Below, piece by piece: positions 1-9,423 of a stretch of 64,000 bases of DNA (position 1 is the first letter of the stretch; each line of letters starts with the position of its first letter). The stretch is from Pseudomonas beijingensis (GTDB taxonomy: Bacteria; Pseudomonadota; Gammaproteobacteria; Pseudomonadales; Pseudomonadaceae). Under the pieces are notes generated by a model. The model made no database searches. It was not told the DNA's origin and saw nothing but the letters and a program-made list of their open reading frames with translations. The position numbers were made by a program, and so were the translations under genes. The stretch lies in assembly GCF_030687295.1 (NCBI RefSeq), contig NZ_CP117425.1, forward strand, positions 4,468,001 to 4,532,000. The letters are read 5' to 3'.

Positions 1-578
1 CGGTAGGCGCCGCGCAACTCGCACCAGGCCACCACCACCCGCGCTTCATTGAAAAAGCCCAGGGCCAGCGGCCAGATCAGGCGTTGGCTCGGGGTCTTGT
101 TCACGTCGGCGTAGTCAATGTACAGCTTGGCCTGGGCGCGAATGGCCTGGCGGTACACATTCAATTCCACGGTGTTCTGCGGATAGCCATAACCCGGCGG
201 GCCAGGCAGCACCGTGGGGTTGCGCAGAGCATCCCGCACATCCGGGGCCAGTACCGCGGCGACCTTCGCCAGGGCGTCGGCGGCGGCCTTGCCCAGCACC
301 TCGTCGGCGCGTTGATCCACGTAGCGCAAGCCCAGCACAATGGCCTCTATTTCATCGGCGGTGAACATCAGTGGCGGCAGGAACAGGCCGCTGCGCAATA
401 CATAACCGATGCCTGCCTCGCCCTGGATCGGCGCGCCGAGGGCCGTGAGTTCGGCAATATCGCGGTACAAGGTGCGCTCGGAAACGTTCAGTTCGCCCGC
501 CAATGTCGCAGCGGTGACCGGGCAACGCTTGCCCCGCAAGACTTGCAGCAAAGTGAGCAGCCGAGTGGTACGCGACAC
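1..578 (-). CDS. YafY-type transcriptional regulator, HTH plus WYL domain (3' part outside window)
   Basis: The first 50 residues form a winged helix: RLLTLLQVLRGKRCPVTAATLAGELNVSERT-like text followed by LYRDIAELTALGAPI and a GIGY wing. The last visible residues (VYRQAIRAQAKLYIDY, then NEARVVVAWCELRG) match the WYL region of YafY proteins, which sense a small ligand and usually control a neighbouring gene. The start is taken as GTG at 578 because the GGACAG upstream is the only ribosome-site-like sequence; an ATG further upstream has none. About 192 codons are visible and the C-terminal end lies left of the window. The target gene is not visible, and the divergent neighbour (the lipoprotein at 851) is only a possibility. 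Confidence 0.8.
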   Translation of the reverse strand, partial: MSRTTRLLTLLQVLRGKRCPVTAATLAGELNVSERTLYRDIAELTALGAPIQGEAGIGYVLRSGLFLPPLMFTADEIEAIVLGLRYVDQRADEVLGKAAADALAKVAAVLAPDVRDALRNPTVLPGPPGYGYPQNTVELNVYRQAIRAQAKLYIDYADVNKTPSQRLIWPLALGFFNEARVVVAWCELRGAY

Positions 579-681
579 GATGGTCTGTCCGGGAAGAAAA
601 AAGATGACGCAGATTAGCAGAGGCTGGTGTCAGAAACTGTCAGGAGCCATAAGCCTTGTTAGGACCGAGAGCCTCGCAAGA

Positions 682-770
682 CTGTGGGAGCAAAGCTTGC
701 TCGCGAAAAAGACACCTCGGTTCCTGAAAGACCGCACCACCTTCATCGCGGGCAAGCCTTGCTCCCACAG
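682..770. repeat. REP doublet (inverted pair)
   Basis: Two REP units face each other: CTGTGGGAGCAAAGCTTGCT on the left and CAAGCCTTGCTCCCACAG on the right, about 45 bases apart. This is the common intergenic REP class of fluorescent Pseudomonas. It lies between the YafY-type regulator and the lipoprotein gene. Confidence 0.85.
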
Positions 771-850
771 CAGGGCACGGTTGTCGTCGGAACGCTGTGG
801 GGTATCGTGCTCAATCGCTGCCGGTTTTTTCATTCCTTGAGAGTTTATCC

Positions 851-1321
851 ATGCGCAGAATCCTCGGCCTTTCCGTTTTCCTGATGCTGCTCAGCCTAAG
901 CGCCTGCGCCCTCTTCCCCCACCGCGATCCGCTGAACATCAACGTGGTCGGCATCGAACCGCTGCCCAACCAGGGCCTGGAAGTGCGCTTCGCCGTGAAG
1001 CTGCGCGTGCAGAACCCCAACGAAACCGCCATCGACTACAACGGTGTGGCGCTGGACCTGGAGGTCAACGGCCGTACGCTGGCGACGGGGGTCAGTGACC
1101 AAACCGGCTCGATCCCGCGCTTCTCCGAAGCGATCCTGAGCGTGCCGGTGAGTATTTCGGCGTTTTCCGTGCTGCGCCAGACCCTGGGCCTGAGCCAGAC
1201 CCAAAGCCTGGACAACCTGCCCTACGTGCTCAAGGGCAAGCTCGCCGGCGGCGTGTTCGGCACGATGCGCTTCGTCGACCGCGGGACCCTCGAACTGCCG
1301 GGTTCCGCGGCGACGTGGTGA
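851..1321 (+). CDS. LEA14-like (LEA type 2) lipoprotein
   Basis: 156 residues. It begins with a short positive N-terminus and a hydrophobic stretch ending in the lipobox LSAC, so the mature protein should start at Cys20 and be membrane-anchored. The rest, with text such as GLEVRFAVKLRVQNPNE and VDRGTLELPG, is the LEA14/water-stress-hypersensitive fold, a small beta sandwich also found in outer-membrane-associated bacterial lipoproteins. The start at 851 gives a complete signal peptide; an upstream in-frame ATG at 797 would place extra charged and hydrophobic text in front of it and is rejected. The gene ends two bases before the stop of the convergent nitrilase gene. Biochemical role unknown. 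Confidence 0.8.
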   Translation: MRRILGLSVFLMLLSLSACALFPHRDPLNINVVGIEPLPNQGLEVRFAVKLRVQNPNETAIDYNGVALDLEVNGRTLATGVSDQTGSIPRFSEAILSVPVSISAFSVLRQTLGLSQTQSLDNLPYVLKGKLAGGVFGTMRFVDRGTLELPGSAATW

Positions 1322-1322
1322 A

Positions 1323-2246
1323 TCACGCCGTGAAGCGCACGCCGGGCTTGGCGCGCTCGTCCACCACCAATTCGAACACGTCCGGCCTGGCGTAATGTCC
1401 GACCACGTCATAATCGTAGCGCGCCCGCACCAGGTCATCGGTGTCGATTTCGGCGGTCAGTAACCCAGCGGTGTCTTTCAGCGGCCCGGCGAGCACATCG
1501 CCCATGGGCCCGACAATCACACTGCCACCGGCAATCAGCGGCCGCTCGGCCGGCCAGTGCGCAACGTCGATGCCCAGGGCCTGCGGCGAGGCCTGGACCT
1601 GACAGGCACTGACCACAAAACAACGCCCTTCGTGGGCGATATGGCGCATGGTCACCTGCCACATCTCCCGCTCATCCACCGTTGGCGCACACCAGACGTC
1701 CACCCCCTTGGCGTACATCGCGGTGCGCAGCAGCGGCATCATGTTTTCCCAGCACACCGCCGCGCCAACCCGACCAACCTGGCTGTCGATCACCGGCAAG
1801 GTCGAACCATCGCCCTTGCCCCAGATCAGCCGCTCGGTGCCGGTGGGCATCAACTTGCGGTGCCGGGCCACCAGGCCCGCATCGGGTTCGAAATACAGCG
1901 CGGTGCAGTACAGGGTGCTGCCGACACGCTCGATAACGCCCAGCACCAGGCTTGCCCCCGTACGCGCCGACAGTCCGGCCAGCGCTTCGGTTTCAACGCC
2001 GGGCACGTCAATAGCATTGGCAAAATAACGGGCAAACGCCTCGCGCCCCTCCGGCAACCGGTAACCCAGTTGAGTGCCGAACCCCTCGCCCTTGGGATAA
2101 CCACCGAGCAACGCTTCAGGCATCACCACCAGGCGTGCGCCAGCCTGGCGAATGGCGTCTTCATAGGAAAGGATCTGCGCCAGGGTCTCGCCCTTGCCAC
2201 CAGGCAACGAACCGATCTGCAGGGCAGCCACAATGGATTTGGGCAT
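1323..2246 (-). CDS. Aliphatic nitrilase (carbon-nitrogen hydrolase)
   Basis: 307 residues of the nitrilase superfamily, hydrolysing nitriles to carboxylic acids and ammonia in the cytoplasm. The catalytic triad is visible: Glu in [14 protein letters not shown], Lys in [15 protein letters not shown] and Cys in [14 protein letters not shown]. Sequence and length closely resemble the aliphatic (di)nitrilase described from P. fluorescens Pf-5 (recalled from memory, not aligned). The start at 2246 (MPKSIV) is preceded by AAGGAG at normal spacing; a longer in-frame extension to 2450 would run through the divergent regulator and is rejected. A LysR gene starts about 70-95 bases away in the opposite direction and probably controls it. 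Natural substrate not known from sequence. Confidence 0.9.
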   Translation of the reverse strand: MPKSIVAALQIGSLPGGKGETLAQILSYEDAIRQAGARLVVMPEALLGGYPKGEGFGTQLGYRLPEGREAFARYFANAIDVPGVETEALAGLSARTGASLVLGVIERVGSTLYCTALYFEPDAGLVARHRKLMPTGTERLIWGKGDGSTLPVIDSQVGRVGAAVCWENMMPLLRTAMYAKGVDVWCAPTVDEREMWQVTMRHIAHEGRCFVVSACQVQASPQALGIDVAHWPAERPLIAGGSVIVGPMGDVLAGPLKDTAGLLTAEIDTDDLVRARYDYDVVGHYARPDVFELVVDERAKPGVRFTA

Positions 2247-2340
2247 GGTTTTCAACTCCTTGATCATCAGGTGTTGCTGATTCTCAAGGAGCGGCCGATC
2301 ATGAATAAAGCCCAAAATGCTGCTAAATGATATGAGCCTA

Positions 2341-3240
2341 ATGAATATCGCCGACATCGACCTCAACCTGCTCAAGACCTTCGAAGCCCTGCACGACGAA
2401 TCCAGCGCCAGCCGCGCCGCCGTGCGCCTGGGCGTGACCCAGTCGGCCATCAGTGCCGCATTGCGCAGGCTGCGCGATTTATACGGCGATCAATTATTCG
2501 TGCGCACGGGCCGGGGCTTGGCGCCGACGCTACGGGCGAACCAGCTGAAGCCGGTGATCAGCGAAGCACTGGACAAATGCCGCCAGAGCCTGGCGATGGT
2601 CGATCCGGATGCCAGCCATTACGAGGGCCGCTCGGTCATCGTCGGCCTGTCGGACGATTTCGAGATTGCCCATGGGCGCCGCCTGATCGAGGAGGTGGCC
2701 CGCCGCGCACCCGGCCTGCGCTTGATTTTCCGACAGACCCACAGCCAGATCGTCGGCCGGGCCCTGATGGAGCGCGACCTCGACCTGGCGATCACGGCGG
2801 GCGGTTTCGCGCAGCGCTTGCTCAGCCGCCAGGTATTGGGCGAAGGCGATTACGCTTGCCTGTTGGACGCGGCGAGCCTGGCGCAAGACCAGCAATCCCT
2901 CAGCCTGGAGGCGTTCGTGGCCCGTGAGCATCTGCTGGTGTCTTCGGGAGGGTTCATCGGTATCACCGACGAGGGGCTGGCCGGGCTTGGCCTGAGTCGG
3001 CGAGTCTGTGCCTCGACCACTCACTTTGCCGCGTTGCCGTTCCTGCTCAAGGGCAGCCAGGCCGTGGCGACGATTCCGGCCCATGCCGCCCGGGCCATCG
3101 CCGCCCTCAGCGGCCTGGCCTTGCTGCCCTGCCCCCTGGCCTTGCCCCGCTACCCCATCGAACTGGGCTGGCGGACCCACACGCAAATGGATCCGGCAGT
3201 GCTCAAGGTACGCGAGGCCATTACCGCGACGTTTGCCTGA
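2341..3240 (+). CDS. LysR-family transcriptional regulator (putative nitrilase regulator)
   Basis: 299 residues from the ATG at 2341 (307 from the ATG at 2317; neither has a good ribosome site). Residues 4-65 are the LysR winged helix: [46 protein letters not shown]. The rest is the periplasmic-binding-protein-like effector domain. Head-to-head arrangement with the nitrilase gene is the classic LysR layout, in which the protein controls both itself and the divergent gene from the shared intergenic DNA. Effector unknown; a nitrile or its product is an inference. Confidence 0.85.
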   Translation: MNIADIDLNLLKTFEALHDESSASRAAVRLGVTQSAISAALRRLRDLYGDQLFVRTGRGLAPTLRANQLKPVISEALDKCRQSLAMVDPDASHYEGRSVIVGLSDDFEIAHGRRLIEEVARRAPGLRLIFRQTHSQIVGRALMERDLDLAITAGGFAQRLLSRQVLGEGDYACLLDAASLAQDQQSLSLEAFVAREHLLVSSGGFIGITDEGLAGLGLSRRVCASTTHFAALPFLLKGSQAVATIPAHAARAIAALSGLALLPCPLALPRYPIELGWRTHTQMDPAVLKVREAITATFA

Positions 3241-3243
3241 GGT

Positions 3244-3498
3244 TTACTTGTTGGCGGCCATCAGGCGATTGACTTCACTGCGCACCATGTTGGCGTATTC
3301 CGGCGGCGACATACCGTCCAGTTCGGCACGCACCCACTCGGCCCACTTGCCCTTGCGTTTGGAGCGCTCGCCGAACAGGCGGGCGGCATCGCCCTTGGCC
3401 TTGCCCAGGTTGTTTTGCCACAGTTCAAAGAGTCGGGATTTTTCGTCTTCCAGCGCGGCGCGCTCGGCCAGGGGCTTGTCAGCCAGATTGAAGCTCAT
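3244..3498 (-). CDS. Small conserved Pseudomonas protein of unknown function
   Basis: 84 residues, highly charged, no signal peptide and no membrane segment. Text such as ERAALEDEKSRLFELWQNNL and DGMSPPEYANMVRSEVNRL suggests mostly helical structure. An upstream GGTAATTCC on the coding strand gives only a weak ribosome site. It converges with the LysR gene, with stop codons a few bases apart. I recognise no family function; it looks like one of the small cytosolic proteins conserved across Pseudomonas. Confidence 0.65.
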   Translation of the reverse strand: MSFNLADKPLAERAALEDEKSRLFELWQNNLGKAKGDAARLFGERSKRKGKWAEWVRAELDGMSPPEYANMVRSEVNRLMAANK

Positions 3499-3660
3499 GG
3501 GAATTACCTGTTGCGTAAATAGGCGCCATCTTACACCTTGCTGGGAAACGTCTTAACCACGATTTGCGATGGACTGCCCTGCCAGCGCCCAGCGCTGCAA
3601 CTTTTTTAGAGCCGCAGCACTCCATTGTTCAATGCCATCATTCACACAAGGAGTACTTCC

Positions 3661-3978
3661 ATGGCCCGTAAAGGCACCGTGCAAGCGAACGGAGAGCAAA
3701 TCAAGGATCAAGCCTTCAGCGAATTGACGGCGCTGATTGAAGAATCGGAAAAGCTGCTCAAGAGCAGTGCCTCGCTGGTGGGCGAAGAGGCCGAGAACCT
3801 GCGAGGCCAGATATCCCAGAAACTGCAACAGGCGCGCGACTCGGTCACTAGCGCACGGGAGCGCACTCGTCCCATGGTCGATGCCACTGAAGTCTATATT
3901 GGTGGCCATCCCTGGCAGACCGTGGCGATTTCCGCTGGGTTCGGGCTGGTGGTGGGGTTGCTGCTGGGACGGCGTTAA
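3661..3978 (+). CDS. DUF883/ElaB/YqjD-family protein with C-terminal membrane anchor
   Basis: 105 residues. An N-terminal amphipathic helical region (about 15-75) is followed by a single hydrophobic segment near the C-terminus (HPWQTVAISAGFGLVVGLLLG) and a final RR. This is the layout of the ElaB/YqjD/DUF883 family, inner-membrane proteins of stationary phase reported in E. coli to bind ribosomes. The start at 3661 follows AAGGAG with normal spacing; an upstream ATG at 3625 is rejected. No operon partner is seen, because the next gene starts on the other strand behind a REP doublet. Confidence 0.85.
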   Translation: MARKGTVQANGEQIKDQAFSELTALIEESEKLLKSSASLVGEEAENLRGQISQKLQQARDSVTSARERTRPMVDATEVYIGGHPWQTVAISAGFGLVVGLLLGRR

Positions 3979-4023
3979 ACAACTGCCCCAGAACCCTCAC
4001 TGCGATTTTATGAGTGGTTAAAA

Positions 4024-4114
4024 CTGTGGGAGCGAGCTTGCTCGCGATGGCGGTATGTCAGGCAACATCAATGCTGCTGGACCACCGCTATCGCGAGCAA
4101 GCTCGCTCCCACAG
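4024..4114. repeat. REP doublet
   Basis: CTGTGGGAGCGAGCTTGCTC on the left and its inverse, GAGCAAGCTCGCTCCCACAG, on the right, separated by about 50 bases. It sits downstream of both flanking genes, where it may also help end transcription or stabilise mRNA ends. Confidence 0.9.
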
Positions 4115-4163
4115 GGATTTGTGAGTGACACAGGTACTGTGTGAACCCGCACAAGGTCTTGCC

Positions 4164-6041
4164 TTAAGCCACAGGCCCCGCCCGCAGGATCGAAGCATCC
4201 TCCCCGCGGTACAGCGCCTCGACCTTCCCCGCCCGCCACTGCAACACCGCTCGCTGGTTGATCGACCCCTTATCGGTGATTTCACCACGGTCGATGGACG
4301 CCGGTTCATCGAGCAAGGCAATCCACTCCACGCGACTGGCGTTGCCGCTGGCTTCGCGGTTCAGGCGTTGCAGCCAGTCGGCGAACCATTGGCGTACCGG
4401 CGGACTGGCGAGGACCTGGGTGTCGCTGGCCTCCGCACCCAGGCCAGACAGGCGTCGGCATTCAGCAAGCCGTGGAAACACCAGCGCGCCCAGGCATTCG
4501 CGATCCGGTGCGGTGATCACCAGGTCCTGAACATAGGGCGTGCCTTCCAGCACCGCCCGGTTGCGCAACGGCCCGACGCTGACGAAGACACCGGAAGACA
4601 ATTTGAAATCCTCGGCAATTCGCCCATCGAACATCAGCCCCAGTTGCGGATTGCTGGCATCGGCCAGCTTGATCGCATCCCCTGAACAATAGAAACCGTC
4701 CTCATCGAACACTTCGGCCGTCTGCTGCGCCGAACGCCAGTAGCCAGGCATGATGTGCGGCCCACGAAAACGCCCTTCGAACTTGCCGTCCACCGGCACT
4801 AGGCGGACCTCGCACCCGGGGGCCGGAAGGCCGATGTAGCCGGCCATGGACAAGGGGCCGGTGGTGAAGGTGCAGGACGGCGACGCCTCGGTCATGCCCA
4901 GGCCCGCCATCATGCGGATACGTTCGCCACAATGCTGCTCGGCGACCTTGTCGAGCCGGTCCCAGGTAGTTTGCGACAGACCCGCCGCGGCGAAGAAGAA
5001 CAGGCTGATGCGCTTGAAGAAACGCTCGCGCAATTCACCGTCCTGCTCCAGGGCGCTGACCAGTTCCTCCCAGCCCTTGGGCACGGTCAGGTAGGCGGTG
5101 GGCGATATTTCCTTGAGGTTGCGCAGGGTCTCGGCGAAGCCCTGGGCGGTGGGTTTGCCGTCGTCCAGGTAGAACGTGCCGCCGTTGTACAGCACGATGC
5201 CGAGGTTGTGGCTGCCGCCGAACGTGTGGTTCCACGGCAGCCAGTCCACCAGCACCGGCGGCACCTCACCGAACACTGGAAAGGTCTGCAGCAGCATCTG
5301 CTGATTGGCGCACAACATACGCTGGGTGGTGATCACGGCCTTGGGCAACTTGGTGGAGCCGGAGGTAAACAGGAACTTGGCGATACTGTCCGGGCCGGTG
5401 GCGGCGAACGCCTGCTCGGCCTCCGCGCCGCCGGGTTGGGCCAGCAGGCTGGCGAAGCTTGTCCTCGACCGGCCCGGCATCTCTCCACGCACGGTGATCA
5501 AGGGAACGTCCGCCGGCAATACGGCATTGATCGCCCGCTCGAACGGTGCGGCTTCGCTGACAAACACCAACCCCGGCTGCAACAGATCGCAGACGTGGCG
5601 CAGCTTGGCGAAATCCTGGGACAGCAATGAATAAGCCGGCGACACCGGGCAATAGGGAATGCCGGCGTACATCGCGCCGAGGGCCATTTGCAGGTGTTCG
5701 ATGTCGTTGCCGGAGAGCAACGCCAGGGGTTTTTCCGCCGATAAACCGTAACTGAGCAAACTTTGGGCTATGGCGCGGACACTGTCGAGCATCTGCGCAT
5801 AACTGACCCGGCGCCAGTCACCGCCCGCTTCACGGGCCGCGATAAACGTCTGCTGTGGGCGCACCTCGGCCCAGTGCACCAGGCGCTCTAGCAAACGCGC
5901 CGGCAACGGAGCCAGGGGTTCCAGGGAGCGCATGTGCAAGATGCCGTGCTCTTCCCGGACTTCGACGGCAGGGTGACCAATCGACACCTGGCGATACCGC
6001 CCGGCCTCGGGTCGGGAGGACGATCTGGACTCGGAACTCAC
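4164..6041 (-). CDS. fcs: Feruloyl-CoA synthetase (ATP-dependent)
   Basis: About 625 residues of the AMP-forming acyl-CoA synthetase class. Motifs include the phosphate-binding loop FLFTSGSTKLPKAV, the WLPWNHTFGGSHN region, GLGMTEASP and YWRSAQQTAEVFDEDGFYCSGD. It activates ferulate, p-coumarate and caffeate to CoA thioesters in the cytoplasm, the first step of the CoA-dependent non-beta-oxidative route. The start is uncertain: GTG at 6041 has GGAGG eight bases upstream, while the ATG at 6047 lies only two bases from it. Third gene of ech-vdh-fcs, 135-141 bases after vdh. The order matches the ferulate operon of P. fluorescens BF13/AN103. Confidence 0.93.
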   Translation of the reverse strand: MSSESRSSSRPEAGRYRQVSIGHPAVEVREEHGILHMRSLEPLAPLPARLLERLVHWAEVRPQQTFIAAREAGGDWRRVSYAQMLDSVRAIAQSLLSYGLSAEKPLALLSGNDIEHLQMALGAMYAGIPYCPVSPAYSLLSQDFAKLRHVCDLLQPGLVFVSEAAPFERAINAVLPADVPLITVRGEMPGRSRTSFASLLAQPGGAEAEQAFAATGPDSIAKFLFTSGSTKLPKAVITTQRMLCANQQMLLQTFPVFGEVPPVLVDWLPWNHTFGGSHNLGIVLYNGGTFYLDDGKPTAQGFAETLRNLKEISPTAYLTVPKGWEELVSALEQDGELRERFFKRISLFFFAAAGLSQTTWDRLDKVAEQHCGERIRMMAGLGMTEASPSCTFTTGPLSMAGYIGLPAPGCEVRLVPVDGKFEGRFRGPHIMPGYWRSAQQTAEVFDEDGFYCSGDAIKLADASNPQLGLMFDGRIAEDFKLSSGVFVSVGPLRNRAVLEGTPYVQDLVITAPDRECLGALVFPRLAECRRLSGLGAEASDTQVLASPPVRQWFADWLQRLNREASGNASRVEWIALLDEPASIDRGEITDKGSINQRAVLQWRAGKVEALYRGEDASILRAGPVA

Positions 6042-6182
6042 GTACATTTCCTCCACCAAGGCACACTCGGGTCGCGATGCGAGCGGAGCGTGGCAGCGCT
6101 GGGCTGCGGCCTTGTCATTGTTATTCTGGCCTGCATCCGGGCGACGGCTTTCAAGGCTCGACCGCCCGTGATGCAACGGGTT

Positions 6183-7631
6183 TCAGATCGGGTAATGCCG
6201 CGGACCGTTCTGCAGGGTCACCCAACGCAACTGGGTGAAATGTTCGATGGACGCCTTGCCGCCAAAGCTGCCGTAACCGCTGGACTTGACCCCGCCGAAG
6301 GGCATCTGCGCCTCGTCGTGCACGGTCGGCCCGTTGATGTGGCAAATGCCCGACTCGACCCGCTGGGCCAAAGCCAGCGCACGACTCGTGTCGCGGCTGA
6401 AGATGGCGGCCGACAAGCCGAACTCGGAATCGTTGGCCAGGCGCAGCAGTTCTTCATCGCCGTCACCGCGCAACAGCACCGCCACCGGCCCGAAGGATTC
6501 TTCGCGGTACAGGCGCATTTGCGCAGTGACGCCGTCGAGCAAAGTCGGCTGCAGGATGCTGCCTTCCAACTGGCCACCGGTGACCAGCGTTGCGCCTTTG
6601 GCCAAGGCATCGTCGATCAGCCCTTTGATGCGCTGGCCGGCACTGGCATCGACCAACGAGCCCAACACCGAATCACCTGCCGCCGGATCACCGGCACGCA
6701 AGGTGGCGATCTTGGCGCTCAGCCGGGCGATGAACTCATCCGCCACCCGGGCGTCGACGATCAGGCGCTCGGTGGACATGCAAATCTGGCCCTGGTTGAA
6801 GTAGGCCCCGAAGGCGGCCGCTTGCACGGCTGCATCCAGGTCGGCGTCGTCCAGCACCAGCAGCGGCGCCTTGCCACCCAGTTCCAGCAAAGCCGGTTTG
6901 AGATGGCGCGCCGACAGTTCGCCGACGATGCGCCCAACGTGGGTCGAACCGGTGAAGTTGACCCGGCGCACCGCCGGGTTGGCGATCAACCGTTCGACAA
7001 TGGCCGGCGCATCCGCCGGTGCGTTACAGATCACGTTGACCACGCCGTCACCCAGCCCGGCGTCCTGCAACACCTGGCCGATCAGCCGGTGCACGGCCGG
7101 GCTTATCTCGGAAGCCTTGAGCACCACGGTATTACCGCAGGCCAGGGGCATGGCGATGGCACGGGTGGCGAGAATCACCGGGGCGTTCCATGGCGCGATG
7201 CCCAGCACCACGCCACAGGGCTGACGCAGGGCCATGGCAAAACTGCCAGGCACGTCCGAAGGAATGATTTCACCGTTGATCTGGGTCGTCATCGACGCCG
7301 CTTCGCGGAGCATGTTCGCCGCCAGGTGCACGTTGAAGCCGTACCAGTTGGCCATGGCACCGGTCTCGCCGGCAGCAGCGACGAATTCACTGCTACGGGC
7401 CTGCAACTGTTCGGCCGCACGCAACAGACGCGTGCGGCGCTCGTTGGGCGCCAGCGCGGCCCAGGCGGGAAACGCCGCTTGGGCGGCGGCCACGGCGGCA
7501 TCGGCGTCTTCCAGGGTGGCGGCGGCCACGCGAGACACCACCTCACCCGTCACCGGGTTGCAGCGTTCGAAGGTCCGGCCGTCGCGGGCCGGGCACGACT
7601 GGCCGCCAATCAACAGGGGCACGTCCAGCAT
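6183..7631 (-). CDS. vdh: Vanillin dehydrogenase, NAD(P)+-dependent
   Basis: 482 residues of the aldehyde dehydrogenase superfamily, at the usual length for Vdh. The catalytic Glu lies in LLELGGKAPL and the catalytic Cys in NQGQICMSTERL; the cofactor-binding FTGSTHVGR text is present. It oxidises vanillin (and 4-hydroxybenzaldehyde) released by Ech to vanillate, relieving aldehyde toxicity. Second gene of the operon, 108 bases after ech. The start at 7631 follows AAAAAAGAGGAAT; the A-rich leader is one mismatch short of an AANAANAA Crc/Hfq site. Confidence 0.93.
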   Translation of the reverse strand: MLDVPLLIGGQSCPARDGRTFERCNPVTGEVVSRVAAATLEDADAAVAAAQAAFPAWAALAPNERRTRLLRAAEQLQARSSEFVAAAGETGAMANWYGFNVHLAANMLREAASMTTQINGEIIPSDVPGSFAMALRQPCGVVLGIAPWNAPVILATRAIAMPLACGNTVVLKASEISPAVHRLIGQVLQDAGLGDGVVNVICNAPADAPAIVERLIANPAVRRVNFTGSTHVGRIVGELSARHLKPALLELGGKAPLLVLDDADLDAAVQAAAFGAYFNQGQICMSTERLIVDARVADEFIARLSAKIATLRAGDPAAGDSVLGSLVDASAGQRIKGLIDDALAKGATLVTGGQLEGSILQPTLLDGVTAQMRLYREESFGPVAVLLRGDGDEELLRLANDSEFGLSAAIFSRDTSRALALAQRVESGICHINGPTVHDEAQMPFGGVKSSGYGSFGGKASIEHFTQLRWVTLQNGPRHYPI

Positions 7632-7739
7632 GGTGATTCCTCTTTTTTGTCTTTATCGGGAATACATCGCAGTGGTGTAACAGTAGCGCCAGGGCGAGGC
7701 AGCGAACAGCGGGATGCGGCCCGCCATTCGCCGGTCGAT

Positions 7740-8570
7740 TCAGCGCTTATAGGTCTGCAAGCCCGGCTTGATGCTCTTGTCGTCCAGGAACTGCTTCATG
7801 CCCTGCTCGCGGCCACCTTCGGTGTCGAGCAGGCGCGACTGGTCGAGCTTGGCGTACAGGTAATCCTCGTTCTGCTCCCAGGTCAGTTCGCGGCAGCGTT
7901 TGAAGCCATGCTTGGCCGCCCGCAGCACCACCGGGTTCTTTTCCAACAGGTTGCGCGCCAGTTCCACGGTGACTTCACGCAGCTGCGCCAAAGGCACGCT
8001 CTCATTGACCAGGCCCATTTCAGCGGCTTTCTGCCCGCCGAAGGTCTTGCCGGTCATGATGTAGTACAGCGATTGGCGATGGCCCACGGTATCGGCCATG
8101 GCCTTGCTGACGAGGTTGCCCGGCGGGATGCCCCAGTTGATTTCCGAGAGACCGAAGGTCGCTTCGTCGGCGCAGATCGCCAGGTCACATGCCACCAGCG
8201 GACTGAAACCGCCACCGAAGCACCAGCCGTTGACCATGGCGATGGTCGGCTTGGCGTACATGCGCAGCAATTTCCACTGCCACTGCGACGCTTCGCGACG
8301 GATTTTTTCCTGGAGGATTTCCGGCCCGGCATCCACTTCGCGGAAATATTCCTTGAGGTCCATGCCAGCGGTCCAGGCATCGCCGGCCCCGGTCAGCACC
8401 AATACGCCTGCGGCTGGATCCTGCTCCAGGGTCTCGAGCACGTCGATCATCTCGCGATTGAGGGTCGGGCTCATGGCGTTGCGTTTTTCCGGGCGATTGA
8501 GGGTGACCCAGGCGATGCCCTCCTCGATATCGACCTTGACCGTTTTCCAGCGACCTTCGTAATTGCTCAT
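7740..8570 (-). CDS. ech: Feruloyl-CoA hydratase/lyase (enoyl-CoA hydratase-lyase)
   Basis: 276 residues of the crotonase superfamily. It hydrates feruloyl-CoA and then cleaves it to vanillin plus acetyl-CoA. The N-terminal MSNYEGRWKTVKVDIEEGIA and the oxyanion-hole regions NRPEKRNAMSPTLN and GWCFGGGFSPLVACDLAICA are those of HCHL enzymes; the glutamate after the second region (ATFGLSEINWG) fits the catalytic acid. First gene of ech-vdh-fcs. It faces the MarR regulator across a 213-base AT-rich intergenic region, and its leader holds an AAGAACAA motif. Confidence 0.94.
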   Translation of the reverse strand: MSNYEGRWKTVKVDIEEGIAWVTLNRPEKRNAMSPTLNREMIDVLETLEQDPAAGVLVLTGAGDAWTAGMDLKEYFREVDAGPEILQEKIRREASQWQWKLLRMYAKPTIAMVNGWCFGGGFSPLVACDLAICADEATFGLSEINWGIPPGNLVSKAMADTVGHRQSLYYIMTGKTFGGQKAAEMGLVNESVPLAQLREVTVELARNLLEKNPVVLRAAKHGFKRCRELTWEQNEDYLYAKLDQSRLLDTEGGREQGMKQFLDDKSIKPGLQTYKR

Positions 8571-8583
8571 GATGCGTGCTCTC

Positions 8584-8591
8584 TTGTTCTT
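8584..8591 (-). promoter_or_regulatory. CA motif (AANAANAA) in the ech leader, possible Hfq/Crc site
   Basis: On the coding strand this reads AAGAACAA, about 13 bases before the ech ATG. AANAANAA next to the start codon is the known target of Hfq/Crc catabolite repression in Pseudomonas. The match is seen; function is inferred. Confidence 0.5.
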
Positions 8592-8624
8592 GGCTGAAGA
8601 TGATCAAAAATTAAACCGGAAATT

Positions 8625-8643
8625 TAGTTATGTCAATTAACTA
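8625..8643. promoter_or_regulatory. Candidate MarR operator between ech and the regulator gene
   Basis: A perfect six-base inverted repeat, TAGTTA and TAACTA, surrounds seven bases (TGTCAAT). The 19-base size and AT-rich character fit a MarR-family dimer site, and it lies 55 bases before ech in the only DNA shared by the two divergent genes. The adjoining AATTAACTA recurs in the porin/transporter intergenic region at 10861. Binding is inferred. Confidence 0.5.
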
Positions 8644-8783
8644 TTAATCTGTTTATCTGTATTTTTCCGGGGCTGGGTCGAAGGTTAAAAAATTCGAATA
8701 TGCACAAGCCCGTAGCCACGGCGCCGCAACCCCGGCAAACTGGATAGCCTTGTTAATCACTTATCTTGAGGAAGCTCACTTCG

Positions 8784-9269
8784 ATGGCCAAGTCTTCCAA
8801 GCTTGCCGAACCCGCCGAGCCCCTGGTCGCCGGTACCGACGCGCAGGCACCGCTGGACTCCGCGCTGGACGACCTGATCGGCTATGCCCTGCGCCGCGCC
8901 CAGTTGAAACTGTTCCAGAACCTGATCGGCCGGCTCGCCGTCCACGACCTGCGCCCCGCCCAGTTCTCGGCCCTGGCGATCATCGACCAGAACCCCGGGC
9001 TGATGCAGGCCGACCTGGCCAAGGCCCTGGCGATCGAACCGCCGCAAGTGGTGCCGCTGCTGAACAAACTGGAAAGCCGTGCACTGGCCGTGCGCGTGCG
9101 CTGCAAGCCGGACAAGCGCTCCTATGGGATTTTCCTGAGCAAGACCGGCGAAACCCTGCTCAAGGAACTCAAGCAAATCGCCGCGCAGAGCGACCTTGAC
9201 TCCACCGTGGCCCTCTCAGGGGCTGAGCGTGAGGAGTTGTTGCGGTTGTTGAAGAAGGTTTACCAGTAA
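8784..9269 (+). CDS. MarR-family regulator of the ferulate operon (FerR-type)
   Basis: 161 residues with a MarR winged helix: [48 protein letters not shown], then the wing [15 protein letters not shown]. The divergent position next to ech-vdh-fcs matches the MarR regulator (FerR) reported for P. fluorescens BF13, which represses or modulates the operon and responds to feruloyl-CoA. Start ATG 8784 (MAKSSK) was chosen; the alternative TTG at 8766 has no advantage. The GAGG upstream of 8784 is somewhat far. Confidence 0.87.
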   Translation: MAKSSKLAEPAEPLVAGTDAQAPLDSALDDLIGYALRRAQLKLFQNLIGRLAVHDLRPAQFSALAIIDQNPGLMQADLAKALAIEPPQVVPLLNKLESRALAVRVRCKPDKRSYGIFLSKTGETLLKELKQIAAQSDLDSTVALSGAEREELLRLLKKVYQ

Positions 9270-9285
9270 CAGAACACCGCTCCCC

Positions 9286-9400
9286 CTGTGGCGAGGGAGC
9301 TTGCTCCCGCTATGTGAGAGCAAAGCTTGCTCGCGACGAAGGCACCTCGATTTCTGAAAAAACGCAGTGCGTTCATCGCGGGCAAGCCTTGCTCCCACAA
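9286..9400. repeat. Composite REP cluster
   Basis: A CTGTGGCGAGGGAGCTTGCT variant is followed by GTGAGAGCAAAGCTTGCTCG and, inverted, CAAGCCTTGCTCCCACA. Two REP subclasses are therefore adjacent in the spacer between the convergent MarR and porin genes. Confidence 0.8.
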
Positions 9401-9423
9401 AAGCTAGCCAGGCCACTCGAAAG

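Noticed and set aside
5934..8597. An 887-codon open frame on the plus strand
   Set aside because: It runs antisense across fcs, vdh and ech; its product is rich in His, Gln, Arg and Gly with no domain, as expected from the opposite strand of GC-rich coding DNA.
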